A DNA stretch of 57,845 nucleotides from Symsagittifera roscoffensis (taxonomy: Eukaryota; Xenacoelomorpha; Acoela; Convolutidae): NCBI RefSeq assembly GCF_963678635.1, contig NC_087068.1, positions 17,492,027 through 17,549,871 of the forward strand, read 5' to 3'. A program made the position numbers and the translations under genes. The notes below the pieces were generated by a model that had not been told where the DNA came from, searched no databases, and saw only the letters and a program-made list of their open reading frames with translations. Below, in pieces: positions 42,115 through 54,260 of the stretch (within the stretch, counting starts at the first letter, position 1; the number at the start of each line of letters is the position of its first letter).

Positions 42115-44400
42115 GTTTTTTAGTTTCTTTGCACATGCTGCTTAACCATATTGGCAGTTCTGTCTTTTTGAATTGAGGTGAAAACAGTCGAACAGGTTTT
42201 ATTATGTTAGCAAAACTTATGTACGTCGGACAAAACGCTTGGTAGTAATATAGGGTCCTTTCTACTTTCTATCGCAGAAAGTAAATCTAGTTGGTGATCA
42301 AGGAGGTAATTTGTTATGGAGTACAGTTTCCTTATGGGATGATAAGCTCCCAATTTGAAGCGATTTATTAGAGGATTCAAATCCTGGGTTGATATTTGAA
42401 TTAATATAGTATTCTTTGTCCAACTGAATTTGCAATTTGCTATTTAGTTCAGCTATTATGTTAGAATACTAAATATTTGAATTAATATAGTATTCTTTTT
42501 CCAACTGAATATGCATTTTGCTATTTAGTTCAGATATTATGTTAGCAGAACTTATGTACGTCGGACAAAACGCTTGGTAGTGATATAGGGTCCTTTCTAC
42601 TTTCTATCTTTGAAAGTATATCTAAAATTTGCTGGGAAATGTTTTTTTTAGTAAATAAATTTGTATGATTTGAACAAATTGTGTCTTTACACTCGATAAT
42701 TAGTTTAAGGGTTGGATTTGAGATGTTTTTGGCTGACAATAGTTGGTTTTTTTTAGAGAGACGGGTTGAGGTGGTTTTGGAGAAAATTGTTGGAATGAAT
42801 CTCAGTAGTTTTGAGCCTCTCTTTGTACTTCATTGGGAAATCTACCAATTTCTCGTAGCAAATAAGAAGTTACTTTTTTTTTCGTTATCTCTCGTGATAG
42901 TCATTCGTTATTTATGAGTAGAGTCGCTATTGTATTCACGAAAAGAGTCGTTTTATACCCAATACTTTGACCGTAATACGAGTTATCCCAAATGCTTTGA
43001 GTATTGCTTTCCACTCATTTTGCGAAGGGGTCTTAACAGGTTGATTTTATGGTGGCGACAGCGTCACGCTTTGTGAGCACAATAAATTCTATCTTTCTGT
43101 TTCAGTATGAAATCAGAACATTTTCATCCTCACGTTTTTGCCCAGCTAATCAAGCGAGATTCTTTTTAATCAAGGGAAGCTATTTTCATTGAACTTGTGA
43201 TCTTTGTTCAAAAATTTTATTATTGGTAGCAAATGTTGCGGTTTAGACAGACGTATTTTCGAGTCAGGCTTACTGAATATAAATGCCAATGTTACAGTCT
43301 TATTAATTTGATAAAATCTACACAAGCATATCATAAATTCAATCATATCATAAATTCAAATACATCCAAGATTATTTGGTTTTGAAAGATTTGAATTCCA
43401 GTTCATTATTATTTTTCCTTTGAAGTTCTTCTTCAAGATGCTTTTTTTGTCCTGTAGATGATTAGTTGAAGTGGTGGTCATGTATGCGTAATTGGGGAGG
43501 ATTGTTTCTCAAAAAAGGTTGTATTTTTGTATTTTTTAAAATTGAAAATCATAATTGTTGAAAAGACAAATCGTTTTTTACGATTTTATGTTTTCTATGC
43601 TACATAGCCATAATAATATTTTTGGATAAATTTTTTTTCAACCGGGCTATAATATGGTGGTTTTTCATCTTTAAAGGATGTATTTGTTTTTCTAAAGTTC
43701 CTGGATCATTGTGACTCCGTTGGATCTTTTCGGTATATTCATCCAACTGGGGGGTTTGCTTTTTTGCAGTTATATACTTCGCGGGAACATACAGTTTTTG
43801 GTGATCGAGGAGGTAATTTGTTATGGAGTACAATTTCCGTATGGGATGATAAGCGCCCAAGTTGAAGCGATTTATAAGAGGATTCAAATTCTGGAATGAT
43901 ATCTGATTTAATATGGTGTTCTTTGTCCAAATGAATATGCAATTTGCTATTTAGTGTAGTAGGATGCAGGGGCTGTCTTCTAACTGTCATCAAGTCGGTG
44001 GAATCTGCTACCGGCGATTTAGCTGTTTGTACCTTATAGGGTCGAACTGATTGGGTTCGTTTCTCAATGCGAGGATTAGAAGGAATTAGCGGTAGTTTAA
44101 ATTTAGGACGGGAATTTTGCTGGGGTGTTGGGGTTTGATTTAGGAGCTTTTACAAAGATGGTGAAGTTGTGTTGGGTGGTGGTTGAGTGAAGGATCGTGA
44201 AGGGACCGGTGTTGTAGCACGGGCCGTAGTAGGAGTAGCTGTGGAATAAGTTGCTGTTAGAGTGGGATTTAGTGGTTGAGAGTCCAGTGGACCGATGGAT
44301 GGGAGAAGGGAGAGAAGATCCTTACAGCCTCGCAAGTCATCCTCTAGAGTGGAGTCGATACTTTTTGTCAAAATGTCGGTTGGTATAAACAGATTGATTT
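42115..44400 (-). repeat. array module copy 2 (rearranged)
   Basis: It begins with 'tttctttgcacatgctgctt' and 'agcaaaacttatgtacgtcg', sequence that in the integrase-bearing copy lies at 49375-49500, so about 2.2 kb of integrase region is absent here. The 'cttatgtacgtcggacaaaa' block is repeated at 42210 and 42548. The Pro/Thr-rich frame is at 44150-44371 (minus). The copy ends abruptly at about 44390. Confidence 0.65.
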
Positions 44401-47130
44401 TATGTTGGGGGCGGCTTCATGCTTTGTGAGCACAATAAATTTATGTTTCTGTTTCAATATGGAATCAGAACATGTTCATCTTCCTATTTGGAAAGAAAAA
44501 ACAAAAACTTTTTTCAAATTTGCCCAGCTATTCAAGCGAGGTACTTTTTAACCAAGCGGAGCTATTTTCATTCAACTGGTGATCTTTGTTCAATAAGTAT
44601 ATTATCGGTAGCAGATAATGCAGTTTTGTTAGACCTATTTTCGAGTCAGGCTTAATGAAAATAAAAGCAAAGGTTAGGCTTATAAAACTGATAAAATTAA
44701 CACAAGCATATCAATCATAGCTTAATTTCAAATACATCAAAATTGTTTTGATTTGAAAAGTTTGAATTTTAGTTCATTATTATTTTTCCTTTGAAGTTCT
44801 TCTTGAAGATGCTTTTTTCGTCTTGAAGTTGTATTGTTGAAATGGGTGGTCGTGTATGCGTGATTGGGGAAGACTGATTCAGAATAAAGGGTGTAATTTT
44901 TTGTTTTTTGTTAATTGAAAATCAAAATTGTTGAAAGGACAAATCGTTCTATACGATTTTATATTATCTATGCTTCATAGCTATAATAATTTTTTCGGAT
45001 GATATGTACATTTTTCCTTCCAACCGGGCTATAAATTGGAAGTATCTTTAAAATATGCATTTGTTTTTTTTAAAATTCCCGGACTGATGGGTCCCAGTAG
45101 TGTGACTCCGATGGATCTGTTCGGTACATTCATCCAACTGGGGGGTTTGCACTTCGCGGGAACATACAGTTTCTGGTGATCAAGGAGGGAGTTTTTTATG
45201 GAGTACAGTTTCCGTATTGGATGATAAGCTTCCAATTCGAAGCAATTTATAAGAGTCTTCAACGCATAGTTCAAATCCATGTCAAATCCTGGGTTGGTAT
45301 TTGAGGAAATATGGTGCTCTTTGTCCAACTGAATATGCAATTGTCTATTTAGTTAGGTAGGATGCAAGGGCTGTCTCCTAACTGTCATTAAGTGTGTGGA
45401 ACCTGGTACCGGCGAGTTAGCCGTTTGTACCTGAAAGGGTCGAACTATTTGGGTTTCGTTTCTCAATGCGATAATTAGAAGGAACCAGGTGTATTTTGAA
45501 TTTAGGAGGGGAAATTCGCAGGGGTGTTGATGCTTTGATTTAGGAGCTATTGGAGCAGGTAAAGTTGTGTTGGGTGGTGGTAGAGTGAAGGGTTGTGAAG
45601 GGGCCGGTCTTGTAGCAGGGGTGGTAGTAGGAATAGCAGTGGAAGTAGTTGCAGAGTGGGTGTTAGTGGTTGAGATTCCAGTGAACCGATGGGTGGGAGA
45701 AGGGAGAGAAGGTCCTCAAAGCCTCGCAAGTCATCATCTGGAGTGGAGTTGATAGTTGGTGTCAGTGCATCGGTCGGTTTTTCCTAGAACAAGTAGATTA
45801 ATTAGAATGTTGGTAGGATGCTCCATGTTTTGATTTCTTCGATCAAAACTTGTTCGTTGAATGTGAGGATACATGCGATCCTGGTTTATATTGTCGACTT
45901 CCTCTCAAAGGGATGCCTGTACTTTCTGATCATATTCGTCTGGTTTTTCTTTTTGTTCAAAAAAACTAGATGAGTAAAAATCGAGGTCACTAAAGAAGTG
46001 AAGAGTATATTATACGAAGCGGCTAGCAGTAATGTAGTGAACGGCCGGTAGTTTTGTGAATATGTAAGGCTTTTATTTCGAATACTAGACAATCTAGATT
46101 AAATTTCTCAAAGAGAACTGAGGCGAAGACTATTCCACAATTTTACAAATAGAATTGTATTTCCCGAATATACGAATTTAATCGTTTTTTCAAAACTCAG
46201 GAGAAAAAAGATGATCTTATTATATAGTTTGAGTATAGCCTAGTGGGCTATATGGGTCTGAAAAAAGAGTTTTTGGGCTATATGGATCTGAAAAATGAAT
46301 TTTTGAGCATTGAGAAAGGATCTAGATACTTTTTGCAGTATTCCTTTCATTTCAGAATTATCAGAAATCATAATCCAAAATTTTTGCATCTGAGCATAAG
46401 TATAAATGGAAGCACTTTGACTGGATGCTAATGAGTGTTTAATTTACGTAACTATCTCTTTTCTTTTATAGAGATATGGTCCTGTAACCTATGTTATTTG
46501 GTAGGCTAATTCAATCCAGGACTTGTCATTATCAAAATCTGTCGGAAAAGATATAAGTGTTTATCGCAACAGTCTTGTAAACCTGCCGATGTAGAAGTTT
46601 GCCGAGTTAACGGATCTACAAGTCGAATGTTTTCCGTATAAATTATGGAAATGCTATTATAGCTTTGATCCATTAGTTGTAAAGGTGAAAAAAAATATCG
46701 GACAATGATAGAGCCAGGCAACATTGCCGTTGGTCTCTATGAACATTGAAACATTTTAAGTTAGAATGTAGCCACCAAACGTGGGCTCTCAATTGAAAGC
46801 ATTTATGTATTTAAGATTGAGGAGCGTTCTAGCTCGCATTGATTTTGTAAAAAGCCAATTCGGCTGTTCTTAGCATTTAAAAGCTGTTGAAAAGAATATA
46901 GTCCATTTTGGTACCTAATTGAGCTTCATAGTCATTTTGACTAGTTGAAAGTTCAAGTGGCGGCGAATTTTCACTTGTTATGACGAAACTAGAATGTGGT
47001 TGGCCGGCATTATGAGTAGTTCCCGTTTCTGGGGCTGGTATAACTTGGATGCTTTGCGCGGAAAATACAAATTGCTCAGTGTGATTGTGCGCTAATTTTA
47101 GAATTTCGAAACTCTTTTATAACGTCTGAG
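44395..47130 (-). repeat. array module copy 3
   Basis: It shares 'ggtgatctttgttcaataag', 'gaagttcttcttgaagatgc', the Pro/Thr-rich frame (45547-45729 minus, broken), 'cttgtcattatcaaaatctg' and ends in the 'gattgtgcgctaatttta' block, directly against the integrase C-terminal frame. The decay level is similar to copy 1. Confidence 0.7.
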
Positions 47131-47601
47131 ATGGAACTTTCTTCGTTTCGGCCCTTGCTTCTTTTCTGCGTTACCCGTGCTTCGTGTTCCGCCTTGTTTA
47201 TCCCTGATTTCCGTAACATTTGCCGCGGTAGCCTCTTCTTCCGATTGCGCTCCTTGTGGTTGAATTTCTATTTGGGCATCCTCCCGATTTTCCGGTGGCA
47301 TGGTCGCCGCCGGTAGCTTCCCTGACGCCATTCTTCGCGTTATCAGTGGCTGGTGGTCCGACTCTGTCTCGTTATTCGGCTCGAATCGCCGTCCCTTCGG
47401 GGCGTCGTGCTTGGCACCTTTGGCGGCCAGTTTTTTCCGCAAACCCTGTGGCGTAGGAGGTTTTGGAATTAGTTTCCTGACGTTTCTTGCTTTTGCGGGA
47501 GATTTCTTGATGGCAAGTCCAGATTTCCTAAGTAGATGACCATTACTCATTTTTAACGTGTGTTCGCTTTCCGCGACAATTTGATGTTTGAGTAATCTCA
47601 C
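47098..47601 (-). pseudogene. basic C-terminal tail of a retroelement polyprotein
   Basis: A 167-codon frame rich in Lys, Arg, Pro and Ala, ending RRYKRVSKF. It follows the integrase core with a frame break and looks like a basic tail; no chromodomain or GPY/F motif was recognised. The DNA from about 47130 to 47500 is clearly richer in G+C than its surroundings. Confidence 0.45.
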
Positions 47602-47710
47602 CTTTTGTATTTTTATCTCCTGTTCGCTGGAAGACGGACACCGATTGCCCTGCAGTCTCGATAGAATCTGCCGTGACCCTTGCTGATGGCCCGTTGTCCT
47701 GATTCAGGCT

Positions 47711-48640
47711 CTACTGGTCAGTTAAGAGGAGAGGGTGATTGCGTCTATTTCTGTACTCCGAATCGGATCTGACCCCCCAATTAGTGTCCGCTGGGCTGGG
47801 CATATCTCGCGTTGCTGGGTCTCGTTGGTCTAAACAAGTAGATTTAGATTTAATTACGTTTGACCAGTTCAGGTTTCTTAAGGAGGGTTTCTTTGTTAAA
47901 TTTCTTAAAACTGTATTGGCCTCCCGACCGTGATGAGCTTCGAAGGGAGTTATCTTTATGGTGGCGTTATTTGAGAATCGTAACGCTCCGAGAGCCCTTT
48001 CCAGCATTTTCTCCAAGGGTTCCGTTTTTTCTTCCTGCGCATAAGTTAAGATCGAGTTTTTTAAACTGCCAATTGTTCGTTCAGCACACCCTGTAGCGCG
48101 GTGATCGTTGACTGGAGATTTCATTATTTCGATTCTCGCGCTGTTACAAAATGCTTTTACTTCTTTCGACATAAAATTGGTACCTTGATCCACATGAATT
48201 TTCCTTGGTACACCGTGATCGTTTATGTAAGCTTTATGGAATTTCAAAATCTTATCCGAGCGGTTATTTTCGCAAACCATTGCCGATGGCCAGCGCGAGA
48301 ATCGGTCGACGGCTACTATGACATACTTCTTAGATTCCTTTTAGTAATTAATTGGCCCTCAAAAGTTTAATTGTAACGATTCATTTGGTTCTGGAATGGT
48401 TACTAAGTCTCCTTTACTACACATAGTTTTAAGATTCTTTCCAGCTGCGGTGCACTCTCTGAAGTTTTCGGCCATCGCCCCAATGTTCCTATGAATATAG
48501 GGGAACCAAACATCTTTGGCTGCCGCAAACATATTTGATTTGCCATGATGATATTAGTGCAGTCTGTTATTAATGGCTTTGTGTAATATATTTGGTTTTA
48601 CTAATTTTTTGTCCATCCATAGCACATTGTCGCGTACGTG
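47711..48640 (-). pseudogene. decayed Ty3/gypsy-type integrase (H2C2 region plus DDE core)
   Basis: The open part (48280-47711) has HVDQGTNFMS, supplying the second Asp, and GCAERTIGSLKNS, supplying the Glu of the DDE triad, and PFEAHHGR as in Ty3/gypsy integrases. Reading further upstream in the same frame gives AVDRFSRWPSA, then two stops (TAA at 48341-48343, TGA at 48359-48361) and LQLNF-GP where LxxDFxGP is expected, so the first Asp is Asn. The H2C2 zinc region (WFPYIHRNIGAM, ECTAAG) has lost its second Cys. It is an inactive copy. Confidence 0.85.
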
Positions 48641-48714
48641 AAAATCAGTGACAAATTGTGAGTAGTAACGATTCCTGTTCTGCACCTTTTGTTGTATCTC
48701 CGGGTCCTTTGCTT

Positions 48715-49065
48715 TCACTTCACCATTTCGTAAAAAGCTTGTAGTTGTGGTTCCGATGCGTATTGTGACTCGATAAATTTTAGGTTAAATAATTCCGGAA
48801 GGGCGGTATTCTTTTGTACAATTTTACAGTTTCTTGGTAGTATTGACATCACACAGTTTTTCGGGTCCACCGTTGGAAAAGTTTCTCCTAGAAATGCCGA
48901 AGGAATAGATAGTACAGTATTCGTTTTAATCGCAGTCGTCTCCGTCGTAATCGCTGGCAGTGTTGGGTTTCTGTCTAATTCTTCCACTTCATTTTCGCTC
49001 TCACTTGTGTCAATACTCGGGTGTTGTTCCAAAAATCGTTCTATTTTTCTGCATGCTTTTTTCAT
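48715..49065 (-). pseudogene. retroelement pol segment upstream of the integrase
   Basis: A 116-codon frame, acidic then hydrophobic, ending next to the H2C2 region with a frame break. It contains no recognisable reverse transcriptase or RNase H motif. Position suggests the pol linker. Confidence 0.45.
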
Positions 49066-49176
49066 GTTGTTTGAATGTTTGATAAATTTTGAATTTTTTA
49101 TAAATAGTTCGCCGCTGTCTTTTAAATTAGTAATCGATCCAACTGTTTTTAGATTTCTTCCACTTAACCGTCGGCA

Positions 49177-49431
49177 TCAGTGACGTGGTTGATTCCGATT
49201 GGCTGAGCTATTTTCACGTGTTACTTCGTCCTCTCGCGGTTGAAATGGGACATAGTTTGCTGTATTTCTATTGGTTGAAACTTGCTTGGATGAAGCATTC
49301 TGCTGATTTTTTTCGGTCCTCCGGATGACATTGTTTTCTGTCCAGAGTTCTCCAAGATTGTTTTTTGTTTTGTTTCTTTGAACATGCTGCTTAATCTGAT
49401 TGGCAGTTCTTTCTTTATGAGTTGAGCTCAA
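49177..49431 (-). pseudogene. retroelement ORF fragment
   Basis: An 84-codon frame rich in Asn, Gln, Lys and Arg. It precedes the pol segment and overlaps the sequence that begins the module in copy 2. The function was not recognised. Confidence 0.3.
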
Positions 49432-51400
49432 AAACAGTCTAACAAGTTTTATTACGTTAGCAAAACTTATGTACCTCGGACTAAACGCCTGGTAGTAATA
49501 TAGAGTCCTTTCTACTTTCGATCTTAGAAATTAGATCTAAATTTCGCTATAAAATATTTTAGAAAGAAATTGGTATGAATTTAATACAGGTTGCCTTCAG
49601 ACTCGATAATTTTTAAGGGTTGGGTTTGGTATGTTTTTGGTTGAGAATGGTTGGTAATTTTCGAAAGAGAAAATTTGGGAATTAATCTCAGTAGTTTTCA
49701 GCCTCTATTTATACTTCATTTGGAAATCCCCCAGTTTTTCGTAGCAAATAAAAAGTTACTTTTTAACTTCGTTATCTCTCATGATAGTCATTCGTACATT
49801 CGTATTTTGCGAGTAGAGTCGTTCGTACATTCGTAATTTACGGGTAGAGTCGCTAATATTCGTGTTTCACGAGAAGAGTCTTTCTTTTTCCCAATACTTT
49901 AAAAGTTATCTCAAACACCTTAAGAAAAAAACTAAAGATATTTTTCCAACTTGCACAGATAATCAAGCCAGTTATTTTTTAATCAAGCGAAGCTATCTTC
50001 TTTCAACCGGTAATCTTTGTTCGATAAGTTTATTATCGGTAGCAGATGTTGCAGTTTTAGTAGACCTATTTTCAAATCAGGCTCAATTAATATAAATGCA
50101 AATGTTACAGTCTTATAAAACTAATAAAAATTACATGAATATATCAATTATATCATAAATTCAATTACATCAAAAATTGTTTTTTTTTCAATTACATCAA
50201 AAATTGTTTTTTTTTTGAATTACAGTTTTTTATTATTATTATTCCTCTGACGTTCTTCTTGAAGATGCTTTTTCGCCTTGAAGATGATTAGTTGAAATGG
50301 GTGGTCGTGTAAACGTTATTGGGGAGGACTGATTTATAAAAAGGGTGTAATTTTTGGTTTTTTTTTCATTGAAAATCAAAATTGTTAAAAGGACAAATCG
50401 TTCAAAACGATTTTAAAATATTTATGCTACATAGCTATAACAATATTTTTCGAAAAAATTATTAGTTTTTCTTCCAACCGGGCTATAAAATGGCAGTTTT
50501 TATCTTTAAAGTATGTATTTGCTTAAATTTTTCAAATTCCCGGACTGATGGGTCCCATTAGTGTGACTCCGATGGATATGTTCGGTATATTCATCCAACT
50601 TGGGGGTTTGCACTTCGCGGGAACATAGTTTTTGGTGATCAAGGAGGGAGTTTTGAGGGAGTACAATTTCCGTATTGGATATTAAGCTTCCAATTTGAAG
50701 TAATTTACCTGAGGATTCAACGCATAGTTCAAATCCATGTCAAATCCTGGGTTAATATTTGAGTAAATATGGTGCTCTTTGTCCAACTGAATATGCAATT
50801 CGCTATTTAGTTCAGTAGAATGCAAGGGCTGTCTCCTAACTTTCATAAAGTGTGTGGAATCTCGTACCGGCTAGTTAGCCGTTTGTACCTGATAGGGTCG
50901 AAATATTTGGGTTCGTTTCTCAATACGAGAATTAGAAGGAACCAGGGGTATTTTGAATTTAGGAGGGGAAATTCGCAGGGGTCTTGAGGCTTTGATTTAA
51001 TAGCTATTGGAGCAGGTGCAGTTGTGTTGGGTGGTGTTAGAGTGAAAGATCGCGGAGCCGTAGCGGCCGTAATAGGAAGAGCAGTGGACGTAGTTGCTAG
51101 TAGAGTGGGTGTTGTTGGTTGAGAGTCCAGTGAATCGATGGGTAGGAGCAGGGAGAGAAGATCCTCAAAGCCTCGCAAGTCATCGTCTTGAGTGGAGTCG
51201 ATAGTTGTTGTTAAAACATCGGTCGGTATATCCAAGAAAAAGTAGATTATTAATAAGACTGGGTAGGAAGGATGTTCTATGTTTCGACTTCTCCGATCAA
51301 AATTGTTTGAATGTGTGGATACATACGATCCTCGTTTATATTGTCAACTTCCTCGAAAAATTGGAGCAATTTTTGACACAGAGATATTCTTTGTCGTTTC
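49375..51400 (-). repeat. array module copy 4
   Basis: It starts with the 'gaacatgctgcttaa' block and follows the module order to 'gatcaaaattgtttgaatgt' at about 51296. Its Pro/Thr-rich frame is the longest of the four (50843-51235 minus, 130 codons, starting MDIPTDVLTTTIDSTQDDD and ending in a non-repetitive part with KYFDPIRYKRLTSRY), so this copy shows the intact shape of that ORF best. Confidence 0.65.
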
Positions 51401-51404
51401 GCAT

Positions 51405-52729
51405 CAACCCGTAGGAAATTACCTTTTGATTTTAGTTCAACTGCGGAGATATCTAAGTAAAGAGCTTTTAAGAATAGATGACAAAAGTCTACTCCCTATA
51501 GATTAGCTGTCTTTTCCTCAGTTATCCGCACTTTGTAGTTGGATGGGTACCTTCCATCAGTGTCAAAAGAAAATTGATAGAAGTATGGCCTAACATACGT
51601 ATATCGGATCCATTGTATGTCTTTGCTTTAATTTTGAATCTTTTTAATCGGTAAAGTGTCATTTTTTGACCCAATCTTCCCAACTCCTGATAAATTGGTT
51701 AGTTTATTGTACTATAAGTTGATCCTGGGTCAATCATGAATTCAATTTCAAGTCCATTGTTGTCATTATTGTCTCTGGTGGCAAATTGATATACGCTAAG
51801 ACATATCCTTGCTTTAGGTTTACTATCGTCATTTGGTTTTGAAGACTTTAATAGTTTAAAGGAAAAGTCAGTGATTGCGTCACAGTAATTGATTTCTTCC
51901 TCTACCCAGTGGGTATTTTCAAAATGATTTTGATTTGAGCTGAAATTGGGTGCCTGAGACCGAGTTGAATTGCTACTATTAATGCTATTATAACTTCCAG
52001 TGTTATATTGTCAAGCTGAAGGATAACTATTTAAATTACCTATTTTCTTGGTCGTAGAACTGCTTAGCATCTTGTTCAATTTCTCTGAATTTGTTCTCTC
52101 TGGGATCTTTGTCATCATAGATCTAAAGCCTTTTGGCACTGAAAGGTGATTGTGCATTAGCCCTTTGGTAATTGTTTCCACTGTAGTTATAATTATGACG
52201 TAATTCTTTTGGCCATAACTTGAATTCTTATTTTTGGTTTGGTTATCTCAAAACCGATTGTTTTGGTTAAGAGCGTTCTGGTTAGAAAAGTTGTTCAGCC
52301 TTCGCTTTCTTTTATAATCGGTTTTGAATGAAACTTATCGTGAATTTTTAGTTGTGAGTTCTTTTCGCAACTTATTTACTGCGTCCTGGACTTTTTTTGA
52401 ACATCTTGAGATAGAATGTCTATTCATTCGTCATATTCGCAAAATCGAGTACTATTAGGGTGACGTCGTTGAAATGAATTATGGTCATTGATTGCACTAA
52501 CTTTTTGATTCTTGATCACTTTGGTTAGTTCTTCAGTTTGAGTTTCTAATGAAATCATTTTATCCGTTTTGACTCATGAACAGGATCAGTAGCAACAATA
52601 AATGTTAGATCCTTTAAGATTACATGATTAGTAAATTGATTCTCTATCATGATTAGAGTTTGGATGCTCTATCATGTACTCATGAGCTTTTAGTTTCAGA
52701 GCTAGAGGTCTCAGTCTCTTTTAGAGGTC
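51405..52729. other. AT-rich decayed retroelement DNA
   Basis: No frame over 60 codons was found on the minus strand. Given the gag-like frame just upstream in transcription order, this is probably the decayed end of gag and the protease/RT region, but no catalytic motif could be read. Confidence 0.35.
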
Positions 52730-53158
52730 TCAGTCTATGTTTTTGACTGCTTTGTCTGTTCTGTATATTTTGTTCGATATTACATCGATATTTTCTGGCC
52801 ATCTGTTTATAGAAGATTTGATTCTGTGGAAGTAATTTTTCATCAATTCGCCATCTTGGCGAGCAGCATTTTCAGCATCGTTTTTATTTTTGAATTGATC
52901 TCGACCGTCAGTGAATCGGTTTAGGAAAAGATTTTTGAATCGTGCCCCTGTGGTAATATCTGTTACATTATCATTGAGCCATTCAAGGGCTGTATCAGTT
53001 AATAATGATCCAAATAGGGATCGTTGTCTGCTATCATAGCTACGTCGTGTGTCGGCATCAAAAGGACCTAATGAGCATAAAATTTTAATTTCAACGGAAT
53101 TCCAGAATGCTGTAGCATTTTGGTCGCGGTCGTCAACCGAAATTGTCATTAAAGACAA
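52730..53158 (-). pseudogene. retrotransposon gag-like ORF
   Basis: A 142-codon frame with FWNSVEIKILCSLGPFDADTRR, LLTDTALEWLNDN, FKNLFLNRFTDG and MKNYFHRIKSSI, the layout of Ty3/gypsy-type capsid (retrotrans_gag) domains: an ALEW-like helix and a short F...F..R block. No zinc knuckle follows in frame. It reads in the same direction as the integrase. Confidence 0.6.
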
Positions 53159-53187
53159 GTTGGGATGTGATATTGGGCCCTAGTACC

Positions 53188-53474
53188 GGTGCGTTTTTGT
53201 AATTGGGTTTGCCAAAAACGCACCCGGGTTTTTTTGTCAATTACAAAAACGCACTTCCAAAAATCCACACCCCTGGTCAATTACGAAAACGCACCTTAGT
53301 TTCCAAAAACGCACCTTGGCCTCGAAATCGACGAAAAAACGATAGAAAAGCCTAAAAAAGTGTCTGGGACTGAAAAAAGGCAAGTTACACCCAAAAAACT
53401 AATTTGGGTCTAGATAATCGAAATTTAACCAATTTGTCTGCAAAAAAGTGCTCCCAATTACAAAAACGCACCTA
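53188..53474. repeat. cluster of a 17-20 bp motif around CAAAAACGCAC
   Basis: Six occurrences: inverse at 53188-53207 (GGTGCGTTTTTGTAATTGGG), then direct at 53211-53224, 53238-53255, 53278-53298, 53303-53317 and 53455-53474, most preceded by CAATTA. Further inverse forms lie at 56004-56020, 56346-56364, 56876 and 57226, and a direct one at 57600-57613. It looks like a binding-site array or element end. Confidence 0.75.
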
Positions 53475-54260
53475 GACCCAATTTAGTATAAAACAGCGGA
53501 AATCTATCCCAGAACTTCGAAAAAAGGTCTAATAGCATCAGAAAAGCAAGAGTTTGCCAAAACAACAAAATTATGCTCATTTTAAGGCCAAAAACCCGGA
53601 ATTAAAGGTTTAAAACTCTGAAAACTAAGCCCAAGTCACAGTTATAGCAATAGAAAGAACAATATTTTACCAGAAAAAAAGGTTAAGCTCAAGTTTATGG
53701 CAAGAAAAAGTAATTGGGCTTCTTTCAGAAACCGTGTCGAAACCAAAAGTGTCATAATAAGGCCTCCTCTGCAGGGAATGCTCAAAATCAGCATTGTTTC
53801 TATAAAAATTTCTCAGACTAGATAATTACAGAGCTGAGATTAAAAAAACTGATTTTGGACTGAAAAAAGAAAAGAGTGAAAATATGAGATTGCAACTAAT
53901 GATTTGACAGCATTTTGCCAAAAGATTTGTTCAATTTTCAGGTTTTCTTTTTTTTCATACTCAAATTTATTTTGGTGCCTCTCAGTTCACCCTGTTTTTT
54001 ACAGGGCTATCCAGGACCGCCAACGGTGAACGGTGAGGCGGGCACCATTGGTCCCAAAAACTTTTTGGCTTTTTTATAGAAAGCTTTCTCTTTTTTGGAA
54101 CTTGAAGTTCTCATTTTTTTTTAAAAGCAAGGCTTTCGTTTTGTTACAAATGCTTTACCACCGTTCTACAAAAGTTTTTTATAAATAAAGAAATGGTTTA
54201 GCAAAAGAATAAATTGTTTTGAAGGTTGGTTAGTTTGAAAGTTTTTTTTCGCGTTTTATC
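53475..54260. other. non-coding stretch between motif cluster and recombinase-like ORFs
   Basis: AT-rich, with no frame over 60 codons. It includes a short GC-richer patch at about 54000-54050 (GGACCGCCAACGGTGAACGG). The 3' end of the minus-strand transcript of the ORFs probably lies here; revcomp TTTATT at about 54184 could be its poly(A) signal. Confidence 0.35.

Noticed and set aside
47131-48370. Several plus-strand ORFs of 61-89 codons over the integrase region
   Set aside because: They are antisense shadows of the integrase and polyprotein-tail frames.
50843-51235. Envelope-like protein in the retroelement array
   Set aside because: Position near the integrase allowed it, but no fusion-peptide, transmembrane or furin-type pattern could be shown in the decayed frames.
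39455-51400. Array modules interpreted as LTRs of one element
   Set aside because: Copies are not confined to two flanks, lack clear TG...CA ends or target duplications, and a gag-like ORF lies outside copy 4; the simple LTR model does not fit.
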